In this document: piece after piece, positions 35,870-46,439 of the stretch
Position numbering within the stretch: position 1 is the first letter of the stretch
Layout: each line of letters starts with the position of its first letter
NCBI GenBank assembly: GCA_028288165.1
Contig: JAQBOG010000036.1
Span: 110,595 to 174,594, forward strand
Reading direction: 5' to 3'
Length of the DNA: 64,000 bases
Source of the DNA: Sphingobacteriales bacterium
Lineage (GTDB): Bacteria > Bacteroidota > Bacteroidia > Sphingobacteriales > Sphingobacteriaceae
The notes under the pieces: model-generated
Seen by the model: the letters and a program-made list of their open reading frames with translations, nothing else
The model's database searches: none
Told to the model about the DNA's origin: nothing
Translations under genes and position numbers: made by a program

Positions 35870-36711
35870 GTTTGAACCCTAATAGCGGCGCATTTTCCCT
35901 CTCTCCTTCTGGAGAGGGTCGGGGTGAGGCTCTAACCATTATCAAAATCGGCGGAAACGTAATTGATAACTCCGAAAAGCTTCATGAGTTTCTAAAGAGT
36001 TTTACAGACCTACCGGGATATAAAATTCTGGTTCATGGCGGAGGAAAAGCTGCAACCAAAATTTCGGATGAAATGGGAGTTCAAGCCAAAATGGTTGATG
36101 GGCGACGGATTACAGATATCGAAACACTTCGCATTGTTACCATGGTTTACGGCGGGTTAATCAATAAAAATATAGTGGCTCAAATGCAAGCATATGGCAG
36201 TAATGCAATCGGCTTGACCGGTGCTGACGGCAATATGATTAAGGCAGTTAAGCGTCCTGTAAAGGAAATGGATTTTGGTTTTGTTGGAGATTTAGACGAG
36301 AACTCCGTTAATACAAAGTTTCTCGGCAACCTGATTAAAATTGGTGCCGTTCCGGTTTTTTGTGCATTAACTCACGATGGAGACGGCCAACTTTTAAACA
36401 CGAATGCAGATACCATTGCATCTGTTTTAGCAGTATCGCTTTCTAAATATTTCGAAACCAGTCTGGTTTATTGCTTTGAGAAAAAGGGCGTACTAGCAGA
36501 TGTAGATGACGAAAGTTCCGTAATCGGCCAAATCCGCTCATCAGAATTTGATACATTAAAAGATCAGGGTATTATTGCAGGCGGAATGTTGCCCAAACTT
36601 CATAACGCTTTCGAAGCAATAAATAACGGAGTTAAAGATGTATATATAGGCAAAGCCGATGAATTGGAATTGCTAACAACTCAAACTTTTGGTACCCGTT
36701 TAATTCAATAA
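35866..36711 (+). CDS. argB: Acyl-glutamate kinase
   Basis: 281 residues, amino acid kinase family. KIGGNVIDN and LVHGGGKAATKISDEMG bind ATP and acyl-glutamate; GLTGADGNMI and NTNADTIASVLA follow. The first 25 residues (SLNPNSGAFSLSPSGEGRGE) precede the true fold and contain a translated palindromic repeat. The start overlaps the argF' stop by four bases. With Val90 in ArgF' the substrate is probably N-succinylglutamate rather than N-acetylglutamate. Confidence 0.93.
   Translation: MSLNPNSGAFSLSPSGEGRGEALTIIKIGGNVIDNSEKLHEFLKSFTDLPGYKILVHGGGKAATKISDEMGVQAKMVDGRRITDIETLRIVTMVYGGLINKNIVAQMQAYGSNAIGLTGADGNMIKAVKRPVKEMDFGFVGDLDENSVNTKFLGNLIKIGAVPVFCALTHDGDGQLLNTNADTIASVLAVSLSKYFETSLVYCFEKKGVLADVDDESSVIGQIRSSEFDTLKDQGIIAGGMLPKLHNAFEAINNGVKDVYIGKADELELLTTQTFGTRLIQ
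35897..35932 (+). repeat. In-frame palindromic repeat in the argB N-terminus
   Basis: CTCTCTCCTTCTGGAGAGGG and TCGGGGTGAGGCT; translated as LSPSGEGRGEA. Same element as the two copies inside argC. Confidence 0.85.
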
Positions 36712-36716
36712 TCATC

Positions 36717-37535
36717 ATGGAAACTACCACTCATCAGATTGCCATTTTAGGGAGCGGAAACTTAGGCATGGCATTAGCCAAAGGCCTTGTTAACTCGCAA
36801 TATTGTGGTATTACTGATATTATACTTACCTGCCGCAATCTTCAACGGGCATCGTTGCAAATTGAACAGGGTTTTAAAGTAACTGATCAAAATTTGGAGG
36901 CTGTTAACACTGCGTCCACTATTATTCTTGCGGTATTACCAAAGCAACTAGATAATCTGTTAGAACAAATTTCATCAGCCATCGATCCCAAAAAGCATTT
37001 GATTGTTTCTGTAATAACGGGTGTTTCTTGTGAAATTATCCGCTCAAAGCTTGGCCCTGAAGTGCAGATAATTAGAGCGATGCCGAATACAGCAATTGCA
37101 ATTGGCCAATCTATGACCTGTATTGCAACAGATAATGCAAATGCAGAAAGTATACAAAAAGCAACTGAAATGTTCGAAACTGTTGGTGCAGTTTTAAAAA
37201 TAAATGAAGAGCTTATGCCTTCAGCAACCGCTTTATGTGCATCTGGAATTGCTTTCTTTTTACGTAGCATTCGGGCGGCATCACAAGGAGGTGTAGAAAT
37301 TGGTTTTCATGCCGATGAAGCACTAAAAATGGCCGTTCAAACAGCCAAAGGAGCAGCAGATTTGCTTTCACTTTACAAAAGTCATCCGGAGCATGAAATC
37401 GACAAAGTTACATCACCCAAAGGTTGTACCATTGCAGGATTAAACGAAATGGAACACAATGGATTCAGTTCCTCATTTATAAAAGGAATAAAATTATCCG
37501 CATTAAAAGCCGGTGGATTGTATACAAAAGAATAG
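36717..37535 (+). CDS. proC: Pyrroline-5-carboxylate reductase
   Basis: 272 residues. NADP-binding IAILGSGNLGMALAKGLV, then IIRAMPNTAIAIGQSMT and ALCASGIAFFLRSI, the family signatures. It catalyses the last step of proline synthesis. Its presence within the arg operon, five bases after argB, joins proline and arginine synthesis from glutamate semialdehyde intermediates and is common in Bacteroidota arg clusters. Confidence 0.94.
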   Translation: METTTHQIAILGSGNLGMALAKGLVNSQYCGITDIILTCRNLQRASLQIEQGFKVTDQNLEAVNTASTIILAVLPKQLDNLLEQISSAIDPKKHLIVSVITGVSCEIIRSKLGPEVQIIRAMPNTAIAIGQSMTCIATDNANAESIQKATEMFETVGAVLKINEELMPSATALCASGIAFFLRSIRAASQGGVEIGFHADEALKMAVQTAKGAADLLSLYKSHPEHEIDKVTSPKGCTIAGLNEMEHNGFSSSFIKGIKLSALKAGGLYTKE

Positions 37536-37539
37536 CAAA

Positions 37540-38601
37540 ATGGAGATTAATTCTTTAGCTCAAGAAGCTACGGCATTGCTGCAAAATTTAATCGCCACAC
37601 CATCTTTAAGTAAGGAAGAGCACAACACGGCCACTATTATCGAAAATTTTTTAATAGATAAAGGCGTTAGCCCTAATCGTATAATAAATAATGTTTGGGC
37701 TTATAATCAGCATTATGATACATCTAAACCAACTATACTTTTAAATTCTCATCACGACACGGTTAAACCGAACAGTGGTTATATCCGAGATCCGTTTTCT
37801 GCAGATATAGAGGATGGAAAATTATATGGACTTGGCAGCAATGATGCTGGCGGTTGCTTAGTCTCGCTCGTAGAGACGTTTTTGTATTTCTATGCTCAAG
37901 CGAATTTAAAATACAATATCTGTCTTGCTTTAACAGCAGAAGAAGAGATTTCAGGAAGAAATGGTTTAGAGTTGATTATTCCAGAGTTAGGTTTGCTTGA
38001 GTTTGCAATTGTAGGTGAGCCAACCCAAATGAACCTTGCCATTGCTGAAAAAGGCCTAATGGTGTTAGATTGCCAAGCACATGGCAAAGCTGGTCATGCC
38101 GCTCGTGAAGAAGGTGACAACGCAATCTATAAAGCTTTGAAAGATATTGAATGGTTCCAAAACTATCAGTTTCCTAAAGTTTCTGAAGTGTTTGGGCCTA
38201 TTAAAATGAGTGTAACGATTATTAACGCAGGCTCACAGCATAATGTAGTACCAGCTACTTGCTATTTTACGGTGGATGTTCGTGTAACGGATGCTTATAG
38301 AAATGAAGAAGTTTTGGAGCTAATCCGTCAGCATGTAAGCTGTGATGTAAAAGCACGATCAACGCGTTTAAAGCCGTCATCCATCAGTAAAGATCATCCC
38401 ATTGTACAAGCAGGAATTGCATTAGGTAAAACTGCATACGGTTCTCCAACAACAAGTGATCAAGCCTTACTGGATATTCCTTCTTTAAAGGTAGGCCCTG
38501 GTGATTCAGGAAGATCGCACATGGCAGACGAATATATTTTTGTATATGAAATTAGGGATGGGGTTGAAGGGTATATTAAGATGTTGAAAAGAATTGTGTA
38601 A
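37540..38601 (+). CDS. argE: M20 family N-acyl-ornithine/citrulline deacylase
   Basis: 353 residues from ATG 37540, four bases after the proC stop; a start at 37513 would overlap proC and is not supported by the family. Di-zinc motifs: NSHHDTVKP, LGSNDAGGCLVSL, TAEEEISG (catalytic Glu) and VGEPT. It removes the acyl group from acyl-ornithine or acyl-citrulline. With argF' acting on the acylated ornithine, the physiological substrate is probably N-acyl-citrulline. Confidence 0.92.
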   Translation: MEINSLAQEATALLQNLIATPSLSKEEHNTATIIENFLIDKGVSPNRIINNVWAYNQHYDTSKPTILLNSHHDTVKPNSGYIRDPFSADIEDGKLYGLGSNDAGGCLVSLVETFLYFYAQANLKYNICLALTAEEEISGRNGLELIIPELGLLEFAIVGEPTQMNLAIAEKGLMVLDCQAHGKAGHAAREEGDNAIYKALKDIEWFQNYQFPKVSEVFGPIKMSVTIINAGSQHNVVPATCYFTVDVRVTDAYRNEEVLELIRQHVSCDVKARSTRLKPSSISKDHPIVQAGIALGKTAYGSPTTSDQALLDIPSLKVGPGDSGRSHMADEYIFVYEIRDGVEGYIKMLKRIV

Positions 38602-38760
38602 TGCGTATTGCGTATTGCGATGATTTAATAAGGTAACAAAACAACTCTAATTTAAACGATCCTTAGTTAGGATTCTATTCCGATGATATTAACCATATTG
38701 ACTCTTGAGTCATTGTAAGCCCTGCTACTCAATACTCAATGCTTAATACTCAATACTGAA
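38602..38760. repeat. Heptamer-array intergenic element between argE and argH
   Basis: The left part is GCGTATTGCGTATTGCG and the right part a run of CAATACTCAATGCTTAATAC units, which are complementary heptamer arrays of GTATTGM type. The space between has no coding frame. The architecture parallels the elements around the IVP gene and after gmk. Confidence 0.5.
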
Positions 38761-38765
38761 TTAAA

Positions 38766-40106
38766 ATGAAACTTTGGCAAAAAGATAAACAAGTAGAAAA
38801 GTTAGTGGAAACCTTCACTGTTGGGAAAGACAGAGAACTAGATGCTGAAATGGCCGCCTTCGATGTGCTTGGATCTTTGGCTCATACCCGGATGCTTGAA
38901 AGTATAGGCTTGCTAGATAAAGAAGATCTCGCTGTTGTTCAGAATGAATTGAAAAATCTGTATGCCGAAATCCAAAATGGGAACTTTACGATTCAGGAAG
39001 GTGTTGAAGATGTTCATTCTCAGGTAGAACTTTTGCTAACCCAACGAATTGGTGAAGCGGGAAAAAAAATTCATAGTGGCCGGTCTCGTAATGATCAGGT
39101 TTTGGTGGATTTAAAACTATATTTCCGCTATCAAATTCAGGGATTAGTTAATAACTCAACTGTTCTTTTTGATCAGCTGATCGCCCAAAGTGAACAGTTT
39201 AAACATCTGCTTTTGCCTGGCTACACTCATCTTCAAATCGCCATGCCATCATCCTTTGGTTTATGGTTTGGAGCCTATGCAGAGAGTTTGCTTGATGATA
39301 TGGAGTTAATGTTAGCAGCCTGGAAAATCTGCAATAAAAATCCTTTGGGTTCTGCTGCAGGTTACGGTTCTTCATTCCCGTTGAACAGAACAATGACTAC
39401 AAAACTGTTAGGCTTTGATAGTTTGAATTACAACGTTGTTTATGCACAAATGGGTCGCGGTAAAACCGAAAGAATATTAGCTCAGGCTATGTCATCTATT
39501 GCCGCAACGCTTGCTAAACTGGCTATGGATGCTTGTTTGTTTATCAATCAAAACTTTGCATTTATCACGTTTCCGGATGAATTAACAACCGGATCGAGCA
39601 TCATGCCACATAAAAAAAACCCGGATGTGTTCGAATTGATCAGATCAAGGTGTAATAAAATACAAGCTTTGCCGAATGAAATTGCGATGATGACCACTAA
39701 CTTGCCATCAGGCTACCATCGTGATCTGCAATTGTTGAAAGAAAACCTGTTTCCGGCATTTCAATCGTTGAATGAATGTTTAGAAATGACGGCCTACATG
39801 TTGCAGCATATCCGCATCCGCGAAAACATCTTACATGATGAAAAGTATGCTTACCTCTTTAGCGTTGAAGTTGTAAACGAAGAAGTTTTGAAAGGTGTTC
39901 CTTTCCGGGAAGCATATAAAAATGTAGGCGCTTTAATTGAGAAGGGGGAATTTAAAACTTCCGGAACCGTAAATCATACCCACGAGGGCAGTATTGGCAA
40001 CTTATGTAATCAGGAGATTTCAGAAGCGTTTAAGCAAGTTCTATCCCAATTCACCTTCACAAAAGTAGAGGAGGCATTAAAAAAACTCGTTTCCAAAGAG
40101 GTTTAA
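38766..40106 (+). CDS. argH: Argininosuccinate lyase
   Basis: 446 residues, aspartase/fumarase superfamily. HSGRSRNDQVLVD, GYTHLQIAMPSSFG and GSSIMPHKKNPD are present. It cleaves argininosuccinate to arginine and fumarate and is the last step of the pathway. It is separated from argE by a 164-base repeat-containing gap but in the same direction. Confidence 0.96.
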   Translation: MKLWQKDKQVEKLVETFTVGKDRELDAEMAAFDVLGSLAHTRMLESIGLLDKEDLAVVQNELKNLYAEIQNGNFTIQEGVEDVHSQVELLLTQRIGEAGKKIHSGRSRNDQVLVDLKLYFRYQIQGLVNNSTVLFDQLIAQSEQFKHLLLPGYTHLQIAMPSSFGLWFGAYAESLLDDMELMLAAWKICNKNPLGSAAGYGSSFPLNRTMTTKLLGFDSLNYNVVYAQMGRGKTERILAQAMSSIAATLAKLAMDACLFINQNFAFITFPDELTTGSSIMPHKKNPDVFELIRSRCNKIQALPNEIAMMTTNLPSGYHRDLQLLKENLFPAFQSLNECLEMTAYMLQHIRIRENILHDEKYAYLFSVEVVNEEVLKGVPFREAYKNVGALIEKGEFKTSGTVNHTHEGSIGNLCNQEISEAFKQVLSQFTFTKVEEALKKLVSKEV

Positions 40107-40204
40107 AGTTCAGTTGGTCGTGATTACACCACGGGAGATTTTAATCACATTATAAACATTTTATTGTATTTACAGCGTCTGAAGAGACAATTCACAATCT
40201 GACC

Positions 40205-41464
40205 ATGAGTAATATCTCTGTACTAGCACAAAACTTAAAAAGCTCTGAAATTATAAAGATCGCTTTCGAAGTAAATGAATTAAAAAGGAAAGGCGAAGAC
40301 ATCGCTAACTTAACCATTGGTGATTTCGACTCGAATATTTACCCGATACCTGATGAATTAAAACAAGGAATTATAGATGCTTACAACGCCAATTTAACTA
40401 ATTATCCAACTGCAGATGGCGTTTTATCCTTACGGGAAAGCATTTCCACCTTTCTAAAAGAGAAGCTCGATTTAACGTATGGTTTGGATGAAATTCTTAT
40501 TTCTGGTGGTTCTCGTCCGCTAATTTATGCTACGTATTTAACGATAGTTGATAAAGGAGATAAAGTGATTTATCCGGCACCGTCATGGAACAATAATCAC
40601 TATTGCGATATGCTGGGTGTTGAGGGAATTGCAGTTCAAACCACTGCCGAAAATAATTTCATGCCTACAGCTGCAGACCTTAAACCTTTTGTAAAAGATG
40701 CAGTTTTATTGGCACTTTGTTCTCCTTTAAATCCTACCGGAACCATGTTTTCTAAAAACGATTTAGAGGAAATATGCGACCTGGTTATTGAAGAAAATAA
40801 ATCCCGTAAGGAGGGACAAAAACCGCTTTACATTTTATATGACCAAATTTACGCTCAACTTACTTTTGGCGAGCATGTGCATGTAGATCCGGTTTCTTTA
40901 AGACCAGAGTTGAAGGACTATGTAATTTTTATTGATGGCGCATCTAAGTGCTTTGCGGCTACCGGTGTGCGTGTTGGCTGGAGTTTCGGCCCCGCAAACA
41001 TCATCGAAAGAATGAAAGGAATTGTTGGTCACATGGGTGCTTGGGCTCCAAAACCCGAGCAGGTAGCTACATCGGTTTTCTTGAAAGATTTAACCAGTGT
41101 GGATACGTACCTGGATCATTTTAAAGATCGTATTCAAAAAAGTTTAGATACGCTTTACAAAGGCTTCAATGATTTAAAAGCAGAAGGTTTTGCTGTGGAT
41201 GCTATTGAACCAATGGGTGCGATATATCTAACCGTTCGAATAAATTGCATCGGGAAAAGCACCGAAGAAGGTGAAATTTTAGATGATAGCCATAAATTAA
41301 ATTCCTATTTAATTAAAGAAGCCAAAGTAGCATTGGTGCCGTTTTCAGCTTTTGGTACAACGGAAGATGAAGGCTGGTTCAGGGCATCGGTTGGAGCTTC
41401 CTCTTTTGATGATATAAATGCGATGATTCCTAGGTTAAAATCCGCCTTAACGAAACTAAAATAA
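40205..41464 (+). CDS. Class I/II PLP-dependent aminotransferase (aspartate aminotransferase-like)
   Basis: 419 residues. N-terminal residues LTIGDFDSNIYPIP, SPLNPTGTMFSKNDL, and the PLP lysine in DGASKCFAATGVRVGWSFG. Substrate not defined by sequence; aspartate or an aromatic amino acid is typical. It may supply the aspartate used by ArgG, but that is only an idea from proximity. Confidence 0.9.
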   Translation: MSNISVLAQNLKSSEIIKIAFEVNELKRKGEDIANLTIGDFDSNIYPIPDELKQGIIDAYNANLTNYPTADGVLSLRESISTFLKEKLDLTYGLDEILISGGSRPLIYATYLTIVDKGDKVIYPAPSWNNNHYCDMLGVEGIAVQTTAENNFMPTAADLKPFVKDAVLLALCSPLNPTGTMFSKNDLEEICDLVIEENKSRKEGQKPLYILYDQIYAQLTFGEHVHVDPVSLRPELKDYVIFIDGASKCFAATGVRVGWSFGPANIIERMKGIVGHMGAWAPKPEQVATSVFLKDLTSVDTYLDHFKDRIQKSLDTLYKGFNDLKAEGFAVDAIEPMGAIYLTVRINCIGKSTEEGEILDDSHKLNSYLIKEAKVALVPFSAFGTTEDEGWFRASVGASSFDDINAMIPRLKSALTKLK

Positions 41465-41506
41465 ATTGTTCATCTTGGATGTATATTAAACCATCCAACA
41501 ACAATT

Positions 41507-41892
41507 ATGCGAAGTGAAATCATAGTAACAACAGGTGATCTTAAAAATGATTACTATGTAATTGGGCCTATTTATTTTTCACTCAATAATAGTGGGATTT
41601 TCAAATCAATTAAATACATTAATTGAAAAATATGAAAGCGCTTTAAAATCACAAAAGGAGGCATTTGATACTAATCAACAGACAGATTGGGAAAGTATTA
41701 TTGAGTGAAGCCTTAGAAGGGAAGAATGATTTAGACAAAGCTTTTTATATTTCCTTAATGGAGTTGAAAGCAAAGGCCATCATCTTGAAGGCAGACGCAA
41801 TTATTGAATTAAGCCATGGTATTGAGCTTCCGACACCAGGTTCCCAATTTCTCCAAATGCAGATGTATGGAACTGCTGTGAAGTTTAAATAG
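41507..41892 (+). pseudogene. Broken YbjQ-like (heavy-metal-binding domain) gene, two frameshifts
   Basis: Three in-register pieces in three frames: MRSEIIVTTGDLKNDYYVIG with SLNNSG (frame of 41507), then VGFSNQLNTLIEKYESALK to TDWESIIE (from about 41592), then ALEGKNDLDKAFYISLMELK to QMYGTAVKFK (to 41892). Read together they resemble a small YbjQ/DUF74-like protein ending in the characteristic LKADAII...GTAVKF. Two single-base insertions, near 41594-41605 and near 41706, would explain the breaks. Sequencing error cannot be excluded. The family assignment is moderate. Confidence 0.6.
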
Positions 41893-41914
41893 TTATTCCT
41901 TAACGTTAATACTT

Positions 41915-41950
41915 AGCAGGTTACCTTCACAAGGTTTAACCTGCTTTTTA
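41915..41950 (+). terminator. Intrinsic terminator after the broken gene
   Basis: Stem AGCAGGTTA / TAACCTGCT with a 13-base loop and TTTTATTTT. It separates the pseudogene from the sensor kinase. The remaining 220 bases before the kinase show no coding frame I can support. Confidence 0.82.
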
Positions 41951-42177
41951 TTTTAGCCCTTTCATGACTAATTGAAATTACTTATTTTCTAATTAATTGC
42001 TGGTTGCTAGCGGCATGGTTTGTGCAATTAAAGGTATTCGAATCAAAGCTTATAGGTTGATAAACCAAGCTTTTGGCGCAAAGTTATTTTTACCGATACT
42101 TATTGTGAAACTGGGTGATCTTTTATTGTTTTTTTACCGTACAAAGAGTTCATTACATTCGATAATCTATGGATTAT

Positions 42178-45100
42178 ATGAACAAATCTCAAAAGATCTT
42201 CCTGTTATTCCTTATACTCATACCATTTGCTTTTTTTGGGGCTTATGCTCAAAATATTAACCTAAAATTTAAGCATATTGGTCTTGAAGAAGGATTATCG
42301 CAAACCAACGTTATCTGTATTCATCAGGATAGACAAGGATTCATGTGGTTTGGTACCAGAGATGGCTTGAATAGGTATGATGGAAATAAATTTAAAATTT
42401 ACAGAAATGACCCTGGAAATGCTTCCAGTTTGAGCAACAATTTTATACAAAGTATTTTTGAAGATTCAGAGGGGAATTTATGGTTTGGAACCATCGGTGG
42501 CGGTCTTAATTTGTACAATAAATCTACCGATAATTTTACCAGTTACAAGGCAGATAAAAAAGCGAAAAATAGCATTTCAAGTAATTACATCAATTGCATT
42601 AAAGAAGATCGTTTCGGTAAATTATGGGTGGGAACTACAGAGGGATTAAATGCTTTCGATAAAAAAACGAAAAAGTTTTCTCATTACTTCTACAATAAAA
42701 ACAATTCTGAAAGTATTAGTGATGATAATGTGAGTGATGTGTGTGAAGATTATAAAGGAAACCTTTGGATTGCAACCTTCCATGGCGGTTTAAATGTTTA
42801 TAATCGCGAAAGCCAAACTTTTACGAGGTACAAGCATGATGATCAGAATCAGTCTTCCATAGCCTCTAACCATTTATGGCGGCTTTATGAAGATAAAAAC
42901 AAACGGCTTTGGATATGCAATAGAGGAGAGGGCTTGGATTTGTTCGATCCTAAAACGAAAAGTTTTATACATTTTAAGCATGATGAAAAAAATGCTAATA
43001 GTTTATGCAATAACACCGTCCTGTCAATTTCGGAAACCAATGGTAGTTTATGGATTGGTACCGAAAACGGTGGCGTAAGCATATTTAACTACGATAAAGG
43101 AGTTTTTGTTAATATTAAGAAAGACGATATAGACAATTCGAGCATTAATAATAACTCAATCCATTCTATATACTGCGATAAAGACGGTAATATGTGGCTG
43201 GGTACATTCAACGCAGGCTTGAATTTCTATAGTAAAAATGCGAATACCTTTAAGCATTATAAACACACTTCCTCCTCTTTTAGCTTAAATAATAATTTTG
43301 TTCTGAGCTTGTTTGAAGATTCAAAAGGTAGGTTTTGGATTGGAACAGATGGTGGGGGACTAAATCAGTTGGATAGAGCGACTGGAAGGTTCAAGAGTTA
43401 TTTGAATGATCCGAAAAATCCAAATAGTATCTGTAGCAATTATGTTCTTTCCATCACAGAAGACTCTGATGGAATGATTTGGATAGGGACCTGGGGTGGT
43501 GGTGTGAGTGTGCTTGATCCGATAAAAAATACATTCAAGCATTTTAAAAATGATCCGGCTAACGCGAAAAGCCTCAGCGGAAATAATGCTTTTTGCATCC
43601 GCGAAGATAAAAATAAGAATATTTGGATCGGTACTTTCAATGAAGGTTTAAACCTCTACGATAAGAAAACGGGGTATTTTAAGCACTTCAAAAAAGACCT
43701 TTCAAACCCTTATAGTATTAGTAGCGAATATATCTATACAATATTTGATGATCATAAATCTGATATCTGGGTAGGAACTTATGAAGCTGGATTGGGTTTT
43801 TATAATAAAAAAACTGAATCGTTTACAAGATACACTCATACTTCTAGTCCTACTAGTTTAAGCAACAACGGAGTCGTTTGTGTTTTTGAGGATAAAAAAC
43901 ACAATATCTGGGCAGGTACCATGTCTGGGTTAAATTTGTTAAATAAAAGCAAAGGAACCTTTAAAATTTATTCTATAAAAGATGGTTTAGCAGGCGAATC
44001 TATCTTTGCAATTTTAGAAGATAAATCTGGTAATCTGTGGCTCAGCACTAATAAAGGAATTTCTAAATTTGATCCTGTTAATCAAACCTTTAAAAACTAC
44101 ACCGTAGAGGAGGGAATACAAGCGGATGAATTTAGGCCAAATGCTGCTGTTTTGGCGAAGGACGGAACTATGTTTTTTGGCGGCGTAAATGGTTTTAATG
44201 AGTTTAATCCGGATGAAATCAAAGAGACAGTAAGTATCCCCAGAGTGGTAATTACTAATTTTCAAGTCTTTAATAAAACTGTTTCTATTCAAAAAGGCGC
44301 TGATGGCATATCACCATTACAAAAAGACATTTCAGAAACCCAGCAAATTACTTTAAAATCGGATCAGTCGGTTTTTTCATTTGAGTTTGCCGCATTAGAT
44401 TATACATTTCAGAAAAGAATGCAATTTGCCTATAAGCTTGCAGGCTTTGATAAAAATTGGAATTATGTGGGAAATACTAGATCGGCTACTTATACCAACC
44501 TAGATCCGGGAACATATACATTCATGGTTAAGGCGTCTAATAATGGCTTATGGAATAAGCCTGCTAAATCTATTAAAATTATCATAAACCCTCCATACTG
44601 GGCAACATGGTGGTTTAGAATGTTAGTTTTTGTAATAGTTGGTGGAGGTATTGTTGCCTTAGTATTCAATCGCATCAATGCCGTTGAAACTCAAAAGGCT
44701 ATATTAGAAAAGCAAGTAGCACTACGTACAGCAGAAGTGGTTTACAAATCAGAAGAGCTTGAAATTCAAGCTGAGAAACTGCAAGAACAAGCAGAATCTC
44801 TACTAGCGGTTAATGAGCTATTGCATGAAGAGCGTGAAAAATCAGATAAGGCAAACCAGGCTAAAAGTGTATTTCTGGCAACAATGAGTCATGAAATTCG
44901 CACTCCTATGAATGGAGTTATTGGTATGGCATCGCTTTTAGCCGAAACCTCTTTGAATCCTGAGCAAGACGATTATGTAAATGTTATTCGCACTAGTGGA
45001 GAAGCATTGTTGACGGTAATCAACGACATACTCGACTTTTCAAAAATAGAAAGTGGAAACCTGGAGTTAGAGCAACAAGATTTTGATCTCCGCCAATGTA

Positions 45101-46398
45101 TTGAACAGGTGATGGATGTTTTTGCAAATAAGGCTGCAGCTCAAGGTTTAGATTTAGTTTACCAAATAGATTATACGGTACCTGTACAAATAATAGGTGA
45201 TAGCTTACGGCTACGTCAAATACTTCTGAATCTGGTGAGTAACGCAATGAAGTTCACGGAAAAAGGCGAAGTATTCGTTAAAGTAACTCATACCAAAACA
45301 ACAAATGATTGTTTGGAATTAACTTTCGATGTTAAAGACTCCGGGATTGGTATCCCTAAAGATAAATTACCGAGATTATTTAAAGCGTTTTCGCAAGTAG
45401 ATTCATCAACTACCAGGCAATACGGAGGAACAGGACTCGGTCTGGTAATTAGCGAACGACTAATTAAATTGATGGGCGGCAAAATCTCTGTTGATAGCGA
45501 AGTCGGAGTTGGAACCACCTTTAGTTTTAATATACAGACGAAAGCCGGTGACGAACCAAAAAAATTATATGCCCACCTAAATACGCTGGATAACGAGGGT
45601 AAGAAGGTTCTAGTGATTGACGATAATCTTACTAACTTATTTATTTTAAAAACGCAACTAGAGCTTTGGAAATTGGTTCCCGTAATCGCGATTTCTGGTA
45701 AAGAAGCATTAGAGATTTTAACAGATGATAAACAGTACCATTTAGTGGTTACGGATATGCAAATGCCCCAAATGGACGGAGTAGGTATTGCTGAGCGTAT
45801 TAAGACAATCCTGCCAGAAATCCCAATTATACTGTTAAGCTCTGTTGGCGATGAATCTCGAACAAAATATCCACACTTGTTTAATTCGGTACTTACTAAG
45901 CCAGTTAAACAATCACAATTGTTCCATTTAATTCAACATGAATTAAAGCAACACGGAAGTCTGCCATCTCAACAATTAGAACAAAAAAAGAGTTTATTGT
46001 TAACAGAGGAATTTGCCGTAAACTTTCCCTTAAATATACTGTTAGCGGAAGATAATTTGATCAATCAAAAACTAGCAAGTAGGGTATTAAGCAAGCTTGG
46101 ATATAAAATTGAAATAGCGAATAACGGCAAAGAAGCAATAAATCTGTTAGTTAGTAAAGATTATAATGTTGTTTTGATGGATGTGCAAATGCCAGAAATG
46201 GATGGATTGGAAGCAACAAGATTCATTAGAAATAATCATACTTTCCAACCTGTTATTATTGCTATGACGGCTAATGCATTGCCCGAAGATCGTACCATTT
46301 GCTTACAAGCAGGGATGGATGATTACATTTCTAAGCCAATTAATTTAGAAACGCTAGTTAAAATCTTACGAGAAACAGCATCTGCATTGAAATTTTAG
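42178..46398 (+). CDS. Hybrid two-component histidine kinase with double beta-propeller sensor
   Basis: 1406 residues. Signal peptide ([20 protein letters not shown]), then about 14 Reg_prop blades (each with a WxGT-type motif), i.e. two seven-blade propellers. A Y_Y_Y domain, one membrane helix ([19 protein letters not shown]) and a coiled coil follow. The kinase core has phospho-acceptor [11 protein letters not shown] (His about 905), an ATPase domain ([16 protein letters not shown]) and two receiver domains with Asp about 1193 (TDMQMPQMD) and 1335 (MDVQMPEMD). There is no DNA-binding domain or Hpt, so it must pass the phosphoryl group to another protein. I start at 42178; ATG 42169 is possible. 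Confidence 0.93.
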   Translation: MNKSQKIFLLFLILIPFAFFGAYAQNINLKFKHIGLEEGLSQTNVICIHQDRQGFMWFGTRDGLNRYDGNKFKIYRNDPGNASSLSNNFIQSIFEDSEGNLWFGTIGGGLNLYNKSTDNFTSYKADKKAKNSISSNYINCIKEDRFGKLWVGTTEGLNAFDKKTKKFSHYFYNKNNSESISDDNVSDVCEDYKGNLWIATFHGGLNVYNRESQTFTRYKHDDQNQSSIASNHLWRLYEDKNKRLWICNRGEGLDLFDPKTKSFIHFKHDEKNANSLCNNTVLSISETNGSLWIGTENGGVSIFNYDKGVFVNIKKDDIDNSSINNNSIHSIYCDKDGNMWLGTFNAGLNFYSKNANTFKHYKHTSSSFSLNNNFVLSLFEDSKGRFWIGTDGGGLNQLDRATGRFKSYLNDPKNPNSICSNYVLSITEDSDGMIWIGTWGGGVSVLDPIKNTFKHFKNDPANAKSLSGNNAFCIREDKNKNIWIGTFNEGLNLYDKKTGYFKHFKKDLSNPYSISSEYIYTIFDDHKSDIWVGTYEAGLGFYNKKTESFTRYTHTSSPTSLSNNGVVCVFEDKKHNIWAGTMSGLNLLNKSKGTFKIYSIKDGLAGESIFAILEDKSGNLWLSTNKGISKFDPVNQTFKNYTVEEGIQADEFRPNAAVLAKDGTMFFGGVNGFNEFNPDEIKETVSIPRVVITNFQVFNKTVSIQKGADGISPLQKDISETQQITLKSDQSVFSFEFAALDYTFQKRMQFAYKLAGFDKNWNYVGNTRSATYTNLDPGTYTFMVKASNNGLWNKPAKSIKIIINPPYWATWWFRMLVFVIVGGGIVALVFNRINAVETQKAILEKQVALRTAEVVYKSEELEIQAEKLQEQAESLLAVNELLHEEREKSDKANQAKSVFLATMSHEIRTPMNGVIGMASLLAETSLNPEQDDYVNVIRTSGEALLTVINDILDFSKIESGNLELEQQDFDLRQCIEQVMDVFANKAAAQGLDLVYQIDYTVPVQIIGDSLRLRQILLNLVSNAMKFTEKGEVFVKVTHTKTTNDCLELTFDVKDSGIGIPKDKLPRLFKAFSQVDSSTTRQYGGTGLGLVISERLIKLMGGKISVDSEVGVGTTFSFNIQTKAGDEPKKLYAHLNTLDNEGKKVLVIDDNLTNLFILKTQLELWKLVPVIAISGKEALEILTDDKQYHLVVTDMQMPQMDGVGIAERIKTILPEIPIILLSSVGDESRTKYPHLFNSVLTKPVKQSQLFHLIQHELKQHGSLPSQQLEQKKSLLLTEEFAVNFPLNILLAEDNLINQKLASRVLSKLGYKIEIANNGKEAINLLVSKDYNVVLMDVQMPEMDGLEATRFIRNNHTFQPVIIAMTANALPEDRTICLQAGMDDYISKPINLETLVKILRETASALKF

Positions 46399-46439
46399 CG
46401 TACTAATTCCACTAAACTTTTTAAGCAGACGGCTAATCA

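Noticed and set aside
42030..42060. tRNA-like TTCGAATC
   Set aside because: No cloverleaf arms around it.
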